From Priapulus caudatus (taxonomy: Eukaryota > Priapulida > Priapulimorpha > Priapulimorphida > Priapulidae): a DNA stretch of 26,900 nt. A program made the position numbers and the translations under genes. Under the pieces are notes generated by a model that was not told the origin of the DNA, ran no database searches, and saw only the letters and a list, made by a program, of their open reading frames with translations. Location of the stretch: contig NW_014577068.1 of the NCBI RefSeq assembly GCF_000485595.1, positions 747,315 to 774,214 of the forward strand. The letters run 5' to 3'. Shown in pieces: positions 10,046-20,209 of the stretch (within the stretch, counting starts at the first letter, position 1; each line of letters opens with the position of its first letter).

Positions 10046-12297
10046 TTATGAAGCAGCAGACTTCTTCTTCCGTCGGACTAAGGTGGGTGGAACAACACTT
10101 TCTGAAGAGTTGTCCTGCAGGTGTGAATGATCATCCCATTCTACTTTGCTCTGTTCATGCAACAGTGCAAACTTCTCTGACACCTGCTGCTGCACGCGAC
10201 TGTCTGTGTAATCTGCACCCTCTACTTTACAGTTCACCAACATTTCTTCAATCAATATAGTAACAAGTGGTAGGTGTAAGATTCCTGGCATTTTTTTCAT
10301 GACGAGGTGGCGTAGGCAACTGCAGACAACAAATAAACAACGTAGGTAACGCAAGTTCACATAGTCCAGTTCTTCGTAATCAAATCTGCTCGTTCCTTTG
10401 TACGTTGGATGTAATGGTAACTTATAATATTTAGTAACTACTAGGTCGTCCCACATCAACAGTTAATAAATTAGTAAATTGTAAAAATTAAAAATTAAAG
10501 TCTCAGTCTAATCTCAAGTCAAAATTTGAAACCCAACAAATAAAAATCGGTCATAATTCTGATAATCTAAATATATAATTGCCACACTTACGGTATTCAA
10601 CATTGAAAGTAGTATTATTGAAAGCTTATGAATTTAAGCAAATTAGATCAAACGGAAACTCTGACTTTGATAATATTGACTGTGGATATCGGATGTTTAG
10701 GTGTGAAGCTCAAATGTATACATACTTAAGTTTATGAAGAGATCCAAGTCCTCTATCTGTCACTAAAGGGCACCCACTGACGTCTAGGTGTTCAAGGGAG
10801 TCACTGTAGTGATGCAAACGACCAATGCACCAATCATCTATGAGTGGACAGTTTCGTAATATCAGTGACTTTATAAAACGAAGATCGACTGAAACAGGAT
10901 AACAAATGGCTCTTCAAATTTAATGCTTCTGCAATGTTTAAAAAAATTCATGTTGGTCAATGGTTTTAACTGCATTTGTCACTGAAATTAAGTGTTACCA
11001 TAAGTATTAACAAACAATTGAAAGTACATTATAACAGAACAAATAACTGCGAGGAAGATATATTAGCTGTGTTTCTGTACCAAACTCGATGAAAACTAAT
11101 CTACCGCGATGACTAAAACTGTCCCTGCAAAATTATGTAAATGCAATCCTCATGAAACATGGTTTTAAAAACACGAGGCCTAGAACATTAGTACATCATG
11201 TTAATTATGTAACCCCAAAAACATGGCTTAAAAATTACACTCAGTGTATTCAAAATGCGCAACGTGGACATACCAAGATTGTCAAACCCTTCATATCGCA
11301 GGCTAGTCGAGGACGCATCCACAGCTTCCACGTGTACCCCTGCTACATATTTGTCAGGAAGAAGGTATTTCCCCTCAGCATCAGCGCGGTGCCATCGCTG
11401 CTGTCCCACAAACATTACCGCGCCGCCACGAGCGACAATAAAGTGCGCTGCAGCAAGATCTGGACCGAGTATCTTGTGTCTCTCTGGAAGAAACCTATTG
11501 AGACAGGCCATTAGAAGTCTCATGTAAAACGTCTGTATTATCCCGACATGAACACAAACCCAGCCCCCAAGGACCCTCCTGGTGAACATGCAGTCAAGTG
11601 CATGGGACCCTTTACATGTTCATCCAATATACACAGGTTCGCTGTACCAGTTGTACGATTAGTAATAGTAGTAATAATTGTACATTATCAGTAGTCAATC
11701 CCACTATAATTGTCAATGTTACTAAAATATAGATATTAGATTGTTCAATATTAGATAAATCGCCTATGGTTTTTTTTAAATCTAACATTGGGATTATCTA
11801 AGAAGGTATATTAACACACCATTGGTTCACTGTTACAGTTTACATATTGATCAATACAGTGAAATGATTAGAAGGTCAAGGTTATGTAATCAGAAAATTG
11901 TCCTACTCCTGATCCTGAAGTTCCTTCTCTTCTCTCTGGAGTTTCTTCCTTCTCTGTAAGCCAGCTAAGGTCCAGTCAACATCTTTCTGAAGGTATGCCA
12001 TCTGATCCCTAGTGATGCTCACCTAACATGAGTGCCAATTAGCGTATTTACTACACAAATATTTTACTAGGTTTCTATGATGCATTGACTAAAGTAACAG
12101 ACATTTTTACAGATCTTTTTCGCTGAGGAAAAATGAAGAATTCGTGTTTTAGTGAGTATGCAACACATCTGCCAACTCAAACTCTAAACAACACTCACCT
12201 TGTCTGCTACCCATGATAACATTCCCATAGCCTGCACCTGCTGCCTCATGTAATGTTGACGAACTAGTTGTACAGATATAGCAATAGCTCTAGTGCT
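10046..12297 (-). CDS. DMAC2: DMAC2 (ATP5SL) homologue, lacking a certain first exon
   Basis: DMAC2 is a mitochondrial leucine-rich-repeat protein that helps assemble the distal membrane arm of respiratory complex I. Minus-strand exons in coding order: 12297-12199, 12022-11907, 11494-11274, 10888-10726, 10319-10046. All have AG acceptors and GT donors, phases join, and together they give 290 residues ending in TAA. The first exon shown is rich in Arg, Ser and Ala, like a mitochondrial presequence. Next comes FLPERHKILGPDLAAAHFIV and a GGAVMF segment, then VEAVDASS, and cysteine-containing LRRs (LILRNCPLIDDWCIGRLHH, LEHLDVSGCPLVTDRGLGSL). The end has VTILIEEMLVNCKVEGADY, matching the ILVEEMLPNC-type ending I know from human DMAC2 (257 residues). 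DMAC2L (ATP5S) is the closest alternative but is shorter. The ATG is not inside these exons in presequence position; methionines in the first exon could start a shorter form. Confidence 0.85.
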
Positions 12298-12669
12298 CTA
12301 TAAAATAACAATAATAACATCAGCAATGACTACATTTTTACTGGATTCATTCAGATTAATGGACAACCTCTCCTGATTGAACATACAATTCTATTATGAA
12401 GTCCATTTTTTTGTTTTTGCACTCCACGCAACTACAAAATGAAAGCTAAACTAAGATTATTATAGCTCTGAGTTTCGTCATGTGTACGTGTGGTATATGT
12501 TAGCAGACATGAGTCACAGCTGTTGGTTATAATTGTGTCTGGCGTAGGTCTACATTAGAACCCCAATACATCATCACCACCATCAATAGTTATACTCTTT
12601 TACTAGCATTACTATAGATGAGGGCTTAAAATAAAAGATAATTAAAGGAGGTTAAGAGCTCGTTAGCTT

Positions 12670-14028
12670 GTTAGCTGCGTACGCAAAATCGACGTTGCTT
12701 AGTTGCGATTCATCAACACAGCTATTTAGTAAATTTTCATACGATTTCGCGTACGCAAGCGATGGTACCTAAAACGGAGGTGCGATTCATCAAGCTAAAA
12801 TTTACGTAAACCTTTGCATAACTTTACACGAGCTGACGAGGTGCCGTAAACCACTCGAAATTTCCGCAGGTGTTTCCAGCATACTGCAGCATGCATTATT
12901 TTATTGAGAAAACATTATAAAATTACTACTCAACTAAAAATAAATAAATAATTACCATACTACACAGACAGGCGGCGCCTTTGACGCTTCTTTTGTCATA
13001 GCCTGGCTTTGTTTTCGTTATAAGCGAGTTCGTAGTTAGCCGTGTACGTGCACACGCACGCACTTGTACGTGCACACGCACGCACGTGTACGTCCACACG
13101 CACGTATGCACGCACGTACACACGCACATGTACGTACACACACACGCACGCACGCACGTGTACATGCACACGCACGTATGTGTACGTGCACACACACGCA
13201 CGTGTACGTGCACACGCACGCACGCATGTGTACGTACACACGCATGCACGCACGTGTACGTGCACACACACGCATGCACGTGTACGTGCACACACATGCA
13301 CGTGCCCACACACGCACGCACGCACGCACGCACGCGTGCATACACACGCACGCGTACATACACACGCATGTACACGTACACACGCACGCACGTGTACGTG
13401 CACACACACGCACGTGTACAGGCACACACATGCACGTGTACGTGCACACACTCACACGCACACGTGCACATGCACGCACGCACGTGTACGTTCACACGCG
13501 CACACGTGCACGGTGAACGTGCACACACACGCACGCACACGTGCACGGTGCACATGCACGCACGCACGCACGCACGCACACGTACACACGCACGCACGTG
13601 TACGTGCACACGCACGCACTCACACACGCACGTGTACGTACACACGCACGCACGCATGTGTACGTGTCGCTACTTTCATCGAGTGTTGAACGCAATCATA
13701 CAAACGAAAATGAGGACAACTATCACATCCCCCAGCACTCCTGTAGACAGAGCTAGAGCCATATGGTTTACATACAAGAGAGGCGTCAGTTTGGTTCCTA
13801 TGGTATGTGTCGCACAGTGTGATTGGTTTATGCTAGGCACGCCCCTCAACACGACAACAGCCAGCAGCTACGATGGCGTAGTGGATTTACACTGGAATTC
13901 ATCAACATTTGCGTACGCAGGTGCTACCGCTGCGTTGATGAATCGCACTTACGAGCTTTGCGTACATACTTCGTAGAAACTCTGTGTACGCAATACACTT
14001 TAAGCAACGTTGATGAATCCGGCCCCTG
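12670..14028. mobile_element. Putative DNA transposon with subterminal ATTCATCAA repeats
   Basis: The motif ATTCATCAA recurs at both sides in opposite main orientations: plus at 12704-12717, 12781-12794 and 13897-13906, minus at 13934-13947 and 14009-14020. A second motif, GCGTACGCA, accompanies it at 12677-12688, 12749-12758 and 13911-13920. The right end, read inward, is GGGGCCGGATTCATCAACG; the matching left terminus was not found, so the left limit is approximate. Clustered subterminal repeats are typical of non-autonomous DNA transposons. No transposase is present, and the middle is a large simple repeat. Confidence 0.55.
13041..13668. repeat. Alternating purine-pyrimidine satellite block
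   Basis: About 630 bp made of CACACGCACG, GTGTACGTGC and similar segments, in loose units near 22 bp. Purines and pyrimidines alternate almost without break; rare breaks include CACTTG near 13062, TCC near 13090, CCC near 13306 and CGGTGAAC near 13510. Long overlapping His/Thr/Arg-rich and Cys/Val/Arg-rich frames on both strands are translations of this repeat and should not be annotated as proteins. Confidence 0.9.
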
Positions 14029-14724
14029 ATAATGCAAAGCAAGTGTTTTGGGATGTAGGCCGCGTGCGCGTGCGGACGCTTTCTTACCTTCTCTAACCTA
14101 CTGTGTATTTGTGCATGCACAATGGCGTGCGCGCTATGCGTTGCAGCGGTGTATTGGACGGTATTGAAGTGAAGTTATTACTATATTAGGTCAAATCAAA
14201 CATTAAGACTATTAGTATTACTGCAATACTGGTACTGGTACTGGTAGTGGTAGGTCTAGTACTGACAAGTTGTATTTATTAACCATCATTTTATTATTGA
14301 AACGGCCCAAGTGCCTGTGACTTGGTGACACAGTGTTGACACAGTCCCCCCCCCCGTGACAACAGTTGTTGACACACTCACAGTGTGAGCTTGTGGGCTG
14401 TAGCCTGTGCCTGTGGCTGTGGCAGTCACTCTGTGGTCAGGGCACTGAAATTAACTAATGGTGTTGTTTAGCTAGTAGTGTCACAGTGTTCTGATCCTTG
14501 GTGGGGCTAAGACAATGTAAGACATAGAAGAGAAAATAATACAAACACTGACAACAACGACTAAATAAGAATATGATAACCTTCCTCATAGGCGCAGCCA
14601 TCTTGCATGTTCTCTTGGTTAGATTGCGCGGAGAAATGTGCAGCATATGCGCCACGAGATGGCGGTCTAAGGCATGAGTAGTGTGGTATCATTTGGCTTC
14701 GTTTTGCATCTGGTATCATTTGGC
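14029..14724. other. Intergenic DNA with small repeats
   Basis: No gene was recognised apart from the possible DMAC2 start at 14581-14601. There is a short TACTGG repeat (14227-14253), a run of C near 14346-14355 and GTG-rich DNA to about 14440. A strong donor-like AAG|GTAAGA lies on the minus strand near 14086, but the frame before it has no ATG before a stop. Confidence 0.5.
14581..14601 (-). other. Candidate DMAC2 first coding exon
   Basis: On the minus strand CAAGATGGCTGCGCC carries an ATG (14601-14599) in good initiation context and also matches the YY1-type motif common at housekeeping promoters. It would encode MAAPMRK and end in phase 0, the phase needed by the exon at 12297. Human DMAC2 also begins MAAP as I remember it. 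The donor would be GTTATC, which is weak, and the intron would span 2.3 kb including the transposon. Confidence 0.25.
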
Positions 14725-14732
14725 ATCTAGAG

Positions 14733-14928
14733 CAGGGGTTCTTAACCTGTGGTACATACGGACCCCTTTGGGTGCATGGATGGGCTTCAGGGGGTCCGTG
14801 AACCAGGCGCATAAACATTTTGTGTTTATGTGCATTTTTCTGGAGAGTGGTCCGCGTATAGCTTTCACCAGATTCTCAAAGAGGTCCATTAATTTACTCA
14901 AAAACGATTAAGAACCACTGAATCACTG
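14733..14928. mobile_element. hAT-type MITE
   Basis: The left end CAGGGGTTCTTAACC (from 14733) and a right part GATTAAGAACCACTG (to 14920), followed by AATCACTG, form imperfect inverted ends of the CAGnGGTTCTyAACC type known from hAT elements. Flanks ATCTAGAG (14725-14732) and ATCTAGCG (14929-14936) fit an 8-bp target duplication with one mismatch. It is 196 bp long and has no coding capacity. Confidence 0.8.
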
Positions 14929-15097
14929 ATCTAGCGTATATATTTAGAGACAAAATACCAGTCTACTGCTTCTCTAGGACTATCGGTGTAGTCCCTTCGC
15001 TGTAGCGGGAGCGAATGGACCACACCGGTATAGCAGAGCTGCTGCTAACTTTGCGGTTGGTAGGTGTGATCGTCTTCGGCGTCACCGCGCGCGTATG

Positions 15098-15156
15098 TCA
15101 TGTAGGTGCATGTTACGTAGGTGTCATGTAGGCGCATGTAGGCGCCATGTAGGTCA
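15098..15156. repeat. CATGTAGG short tandem repeat
   Basis: Five to six variable copies of CATGTAGG separated by 2-6 nt (TGCATGTTACGTAGGTGTC and similar). Confidence 0.7.
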
Positions 15157-15215
15157 TGTGCGTGCTTGGCTGTGTGCGTGTGTGCACAGATCACTCGCGT
15201 ACACCTTTTTTTATA

Positions 15216-15385
15216 CTTCTCCCTCTCACTCTCCCTCTTCATCTTCCTCTTCCCTTTCTTTCCCTCTTCCTCTTACTATCCCTCCTCTTCTTCCTTTCCC
15301 TCTCCCTCTCCCTCTCTGCCTGCCTCTCCCTGTCCCCTACCCTTCTAGCTTCCCTTCCTCTCCCTCGTACCCAAATTCTCTCCCC
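15216..15385. repeat. CT-rich polypyrimidine tract
   Basis: A long, nearly pure C/T run on the plus strand (CCCTCT, TTCCTC and similar units). Leu/Ser/Pro-rich and Arg/Glu-rich frames here are low-complexity artefacts. Confidence 0.85.
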
Positions 15386-17880
15386 CTCTCTCATTCTTAA
15401 ATTTTGCTCCCTCCCCATTGTCTCCCTCATGCATCATCCCCCTGTTTATCGCTATTTCTGAATCGCTCATTCTTCACCAGTTCCTTTTCCTCTTCTTCCC
15501 CCATTCAGCTGCTATTTCTCTCGAACATTGTGGCAATTTCAGTTGAGCCTGTTTTGTAACTTCCTGCGCTGCAACATTACAAACTGTGATGTTTTAGACG
15601 CCATGGTAATGTTAGACGCCATTGTGACATGAGTTATGTAAGACAGCCATCAATAATAATAATTTGGTTTTCGTGACGTGGTTATGATTATTAAACAATT
15701 TACTTTATTATTGCAGGAATAAAAGGCTATGGTTCACGAACAGTTTAATCAGAAATTTAAATCACTGCACGCTTAACATCTACCTACATGCGCCAATATG
15801 AAGCATTCGTCAAACTATATGTTGCGCTGCCGCATATGATTATTATTTTAAACAAAGAATTAAACTGCTACTCGAGTGGTTCTTATGTTTGATTTGTTTT
15901 ATTGCAATAGTGCTCTGTAGGTAACATACACTGCATAATATCAAGAGTACCATAATACTCTAGATAACATACATCTGATATTATGTGCGTTGTGATATAA
16001 TGGACGCGTTTACCATTTGGATTACGTAGTGAAGATCGCATCGTTATTATGTTCTCCTGATACCACCATGGCGCATATACATATTGACAGAAGTTAATAA
16101 AAACACTTGTTGTTTTGGTTCACTCCAGATTTTAGTATTACGTAGGAAATATTTATCTAATGACATGCATGGTGGGATAGTTTGTGTTGGCTAGTAACGC
16201 TAATATTTGCAACCAGTGCTTCTATTGGATGTCATATTGAATAATTTGGCAGCGTGCGGGGGCCAAATACTTGGGAAAACTCTGTCACCACAAAAAACAT
16301 CGTATTTTCACGGAAACCAGACAAAGACCTCCTCATAGGTTTGTAATTTGGCGAATGTTGGAATGCATTAGAATTGCAATAGGCAAGCGGAATGGTCCAT
16401 GCAACAATGTAAACAATGAATAAAAATATCTTAGTATCTACTCTCGATGTGTCTTGATCCATATCTGAGGATGGTGTGAAGTCTATGATGCTTTTGCCGA
16501 AGTTGCATTTGTTTTGATGACTGGTCGTCATTTAAACGCTAGCTCTGGGTATCGTTCTTTTATAATTTTTAGATAATTACTTGGCAAATATTCACATAGG
16601 ATCATTTCTAGCCATTATTAATTTTTTGTGCTATGGCGTGTCACCAAAACGATGCCAGAATCATCAAAATGCATTATGACATATTGTTGGCCCCATCTCC
16701 CAAGCTATTGTCATGATGAACGATGAAACCTTATTTGCACAGTTCTGCATGCACCCCCCCCCCACACACACACACACGCTTGTAGATATTTTATTTGCTT
16801 TTGTTATTCCAATCATTTCGATAGCGTCACTGAATATAATATATTTCAGGGCCATTTTCCAGCAGCGTTCACTCGATACGATTTGCATAACTATGTACCT
16901 TTGGTTAACGACTTAACATTTAATGAGGCCACGTGCGTACGTTGCTCCGCTTGTTATTAGTTAAATGTAATCATGTTGTTGTTGATACGTACACATGTCA
17001 GGTAGCGGGGATAGGCGATGTTGATACGAAGAAAGATAATAAAGAATAAATCAAGCAGACATGTGTGAAATCTTCAACGTTTCTATGGGGTGCGGCCATT
17101 TCCTTATATATATATATATACATGTATATATATTATATATATATATACTTATATATAGCGGGTATTTAGGGGGTCACCGGTCTGTATACCAAATGATCCG
17201 CAATGTAATATTTGCGTTGCATTTATATACAATTGCCAGAAACCCGATTTCTTTGCTTAATTAATAATACATTTAGTATTGAATGAACCAAAAATTGTAA
17301 TGTTAGATAATTTTTATTGATTTTATTTTAAAAACATCGAGTAGTAAAAAAGTATTGAAAGTAAGTATTAAGATGACAGATAAGTAAAACACGATTACTA
17401 ATAGTAGAAGAGGGATAAAGGCCAGGCGAATGGCTATAATGAGAAAATTGAATCACATCTTTCCGACATGTAAAAATAGAATAACTTAGTGCATTTAATG
17501 TAATTATACTATATATTGAAAACAGGAGTCAAGTTGGCTGAATCACGTATGAGGGCATTTCCACATTAATCATTCGGTCAACTGAAACATATGGCTAGTT
17601 TTATGATTGTTTAATTAATAATCTGATAGACCCATAAACTGACTACACCGGAACACCTTCTACTCACTGAGCACTGCCTTGATGAGCAAACACAGCACGA
17701 ACTGGAACAAGCTGTTGTTTTAATATCAGTGAATGACATTGCGTAGGAATGCTTGATACAACGTAAACTTCTTAGCAACCAACTTTGATATATGGTTTGC
17801 GTCTGCTACCAAGCGTCTGCTACTTTAAATGCAATGTATTTTTTCAATATTTTTTTTTCCAATCCAGTAACTGTAGTTGC
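15386..17880. other. Gene-poor AT-rich intergenic DNA
   Basis: I see no supported gene. A minus-strand frame at 16232-16531 (99 codons, one hydrophobic stretch) matches no family I know. A plus-strand frame near 16780-16880 has a hydrophobic segment FAFVIPIISIASLNIIYF, superficially like a receptor helix but isolated. Small repeats: CA run near 16760-16777, TA-rich tract at 17107-17157, and two copies of TTAGACGCCAT near 15594 and 15613. Confidence 0.5.
17107..17157. repeat. TA microsatellite
   Basis: TATATA runs broken by CATG, a TTA slip and CTTA; self-complementary and without other features. Confidence 0.85.
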
Positions 17881-18478
17881 CTTCGTGTAGTGCCTTGTAC
17901 GTGCCGTGCTGGAAACGCGCATAGTCGCTAATGACGCGTTCCGCCATGCGAATCCGAATTTACATGTTGCGCCACACGACGCCCACTGCGCGTCCACGGG
18001 GACCATATGGCGGCAGTCGCCATCGCGCCATCATCTCATGGCTCTTGTTCTCATTTAGCTTATCGATTTTTAGTTAGATCTCTGGCAGGTTCTCTAAGCT
18101 TCACCGCCGCATACGTCACGTTCCACACTCCGTGAACGATTTCGGCGATTCATCAAATAATGGCGGCGCAGGTGAAGCGGTTATACCTACGGCTAAAAAT
18201 ATCTACCCGGCAATTTGCAAAAATCGGAAGCAGGTCGTTAGTTTGACCGATGATCAAAAGGAAACAGCGGGACGTTGTACTTAACGTGTTGCGGCATGTT
18301 ATATACCTCGATATGACAATATTCTGTAATCGGGCTCCTCGCAGGCATGCGCGCGCGCGTGTTTTCCTCATTGACAAGCTCGTTGGATCAAATAGCCGCA
18401 CATTCTTTATGCGCTCGTGTACGCTGGAGACCGACTTCATCTGATGCCACTGAACAATAAAGCAGCCACTGCTTCCCT

Positions 18479-18635
18479 TTACGTCACTGCGTCCATATCC
18501 TTTGATAACTGCATGACCAAAAGGAGCTAAAATCAATACCGACTCCGTCACCATGACGTCAGGTTGACGTCAGTCGTGCGTATTCGCGCATGTGAACTGA
18601 TATAGGCTTGCGCGGCTAATGGTGGAGCCTCCGCT
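18479..18635 (+). promoter_or_regulatory. CRE-type promoter of the acidic secreted protein gene
   Basis: Two perfect palindromic cAMP response elements TGACGTCA lie 11 bp apart at 18554-18561 and 18565-18572. A related TTACGTCA is at 18479-18486. GATATAGG (18599-18606) could be a weak TATA box, placing a start site near 18630 and the CREs about 60-75 bp upstream. The 5' UTR would then be about 130 nt. CREB/ATF sites in this position next to a TATA box are known for vertebrate chromogranin and several neuropeptide promoters. The start site itself is inferred. Confidence 0.6.
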
Positions 18636-18759
18636 TCAATGACTCGATGAAAACTGCCCGTGCACGAGCGTAGGTGGAGTAGACTCAGAGTCGAAGGCAG
18701 TAGGAGCAGACCGCAGTACGACGACCAGCTCAGACGACGCCACACTACACCGACGAGAC

Positions 18760-19551
18760 ATGGAGAAAATCCTCGCTGCGATATGCGTCATTGCCGTATT
18801 GGGTTTGAGCTATGGCCTGCCGTACGACTACAGGGTGGACAGCCAGCCACCGGTGAAACTGCTCGATTATCTCAGAGAAATCGGGGCCAGCAACAACGAT
18901 GACTACGACAGAGACGAGGATTGGTGGTACCAGGCGCCGTACGAGGAGGCGAAACTCGCGGAGGACTCGGACTATTATTACCCGATAAAACAGGAAATCG
19001 GCGACTACTACGATGCTGAGCCCGTTGAAGACAACTTCGAAGATTTCTTGATAGAATTAGAAAACATGCTGAACATGAAGAACGGGCCGAGGTATAGCAC
19101 GGTTGACGCAGATAGAGAGGCAGAGTATGACGAGGAGGAGGAGAAGGAAGAAGAAGAGAAGGAGGAAGAAGGGGAGGAACGGGACCAGACTATGATGGAC
19201 GAAACCGTTCAGGACACGACAGCAGACAACACTCAGTCAGTCGCGGCCGCCGCCTCTGACGACCTCAGTAACGAACTAAGTTCCGTCGGCCAAACGAGTG
19301 CGCCGTCAGAGCCGCTTGCCGACAATACGGAAACGCAACAGACGCCGCAGGAAATACGCGACGAGATGGACCGGAAGCGGGGCCAACCGGAGACGGTAAG
19401 CGTCGACGGCAAGATTGGCGTCGACGTATCAGAGGTACAATACGACAAGAAGGAGGAGAACCAGCTGGAAGAGCTAAAGGGGAATCTATATAACAGCCAG
19501 AAAATCGCGAAGAAGGCTGCACATCCACGACCATTCCCACGAGATCACTAG
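18760..19551 (+). CDS. Secreted acidic granin-like or neuropeptide-precursor-like protein
   Basis: This 263-codon open frame starts at an ATG with purine at -3 and G at +4. Residues 1-19 form a signal peptide (MEK, then a hydrophobic ILAAICVIAVLGLSYG core), likely cut near Gly19. The mature part has no cysteine. Residues 40-90 are rich in Asp, Tyr and Trp (DEDWWYQAP, DSDYYYP, GDYYDAEP), good contexts for tyrosine sulfation. Residues 121-141 are almost all Glu with some Lys. Basic cleavage-like sites are RKR (205-207), KK (230-231) and KK (251-252). I do not recognise an ortholog. Acidity, Glu runs, few dibasic sites and a CRE promoter recall granins, but this is resemblance in composition only. 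A donor-like ACG|GTAAGC at 19395/19396 could end the exon earlier; the frame beyond still looks coding. Confidence 0.8.
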   Translation: MEKILAAICVIAVLGLSYGLPYDYRVDSQPPVKLLDYLREIGASNNDDYDRDEDWWYQAPYEEAKLAEDSDYYYPIKQEIGDYYDAEPVEDNFEDFLIELENMLNMKNGPRYSTVDADREAEYDEEEEKEEEEKEEEGEERDQTMMDETVQDTTADNTQSVAAAASDDLSNELSSVGQTSAPSEPLADNTETQQTPQEIRDEMDRKRGQPETVSVDGKIGVDVSEVQYDKKEENQLEELKGNLYNSQKIAKKAAHPRPFPRDH

Positions 19552-20112
19552 TCGCAACCCACATCATCGCAAACACACGAGGTTTAAAAATAAGGTAAGC
19601 GTGAAACCTGCTGAGTCACAATAGCTAGATTTTTGCTTATCGTTAAATTATATCGTTAAGACCATCGATCTAATTTAGTGACGTCATCTAATTTTCAATG
19701 TCATATGCGAAGGAAATTGGCATGTCATATTTGCAGGTAATGTTATGGTTTTTGTTTCGATCGTTCACCGCGTCGTAATCTTTTCCCGCCATGCGTGATG
19801 TTGTTGTTGTTATGTACCTACGCGTGCTCGTCGTGTTTGTGCCTGCTGGAGCTTCCTGAATACTCCCTGAAAACTCGCGAACAGCGGGGGGGGGGCGCAT
19901 TACATAACGTCATTACATACGTAACAACATTACAATACGCATTCATATCACAGCGTACACCGTCACGATGTAAATATTTAACTTCATCTCCCCCCAAACA
20001 CAGCCCAAGCAAAAGACATTATTTTATCGATCTTGATCAGAACAATAATGCATGAGTCCAGCTGGTGCGTTAAACCGGTGTGTGTGTGTGTGTGTGTGTG
20101 GTGTTGTGCGCA

Positions 20113-20209
<97 letters not shown>

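Noticed and set aside
10000-10260. Plus-strand 86-codon frame
   Set aside because: It is antisense to the last DMAC2 exon.
10320-10459. Extension of the last DMAC2 exon to an upstream ATG at 10459
   Set aside because: A good acceptor (TTTGTTGTCTGCAG) ends at 10320, and splicing there restores the family LRR sequence and joins in phase; the upstream part is intron.
11152-11527. Plus-strand frames of 120 and 90 codons
   Set aside because: They are antisense to the well-supported DMAC2 exon at 11274-11494.
12926-13976. Long frames of 150-296 codons on both strands (His/Thr/Arg-rich or Cys/Val/Arg-rich)
   Set aside because: They are translations of the alternating purine-pyrimidine satellite; all frames stay open only because the repeat lacks stops.
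16232-16531. Minus-strand 99-codon frame with one hydrophobic segment
   Set aside because: There is no recognisable motif, family match or supporting gene structure.
16713-16916. Plus-strand segment FAFVIPIISIASLNIIYF resembling a GPCR helix 5
   Set aside because: It is one isolated hydrophobic stretch after a CA repeat, with no neighbouring helices or splice-compatible exons; chance is likely.
18153-18554. Minus-strand 133-codon frame upstream of the acidic protein gene
   Set aside because: It has no recognisable domain and its composition suggests a chance frame in CpG-rich DNA overlapping the promoter.
18660-18902. Plus-strand frame overlapping the start of the acidic protein
   Set aside because: It begins at GTG, is Arg-rich and overlaps a frame with a clear signal peptide.
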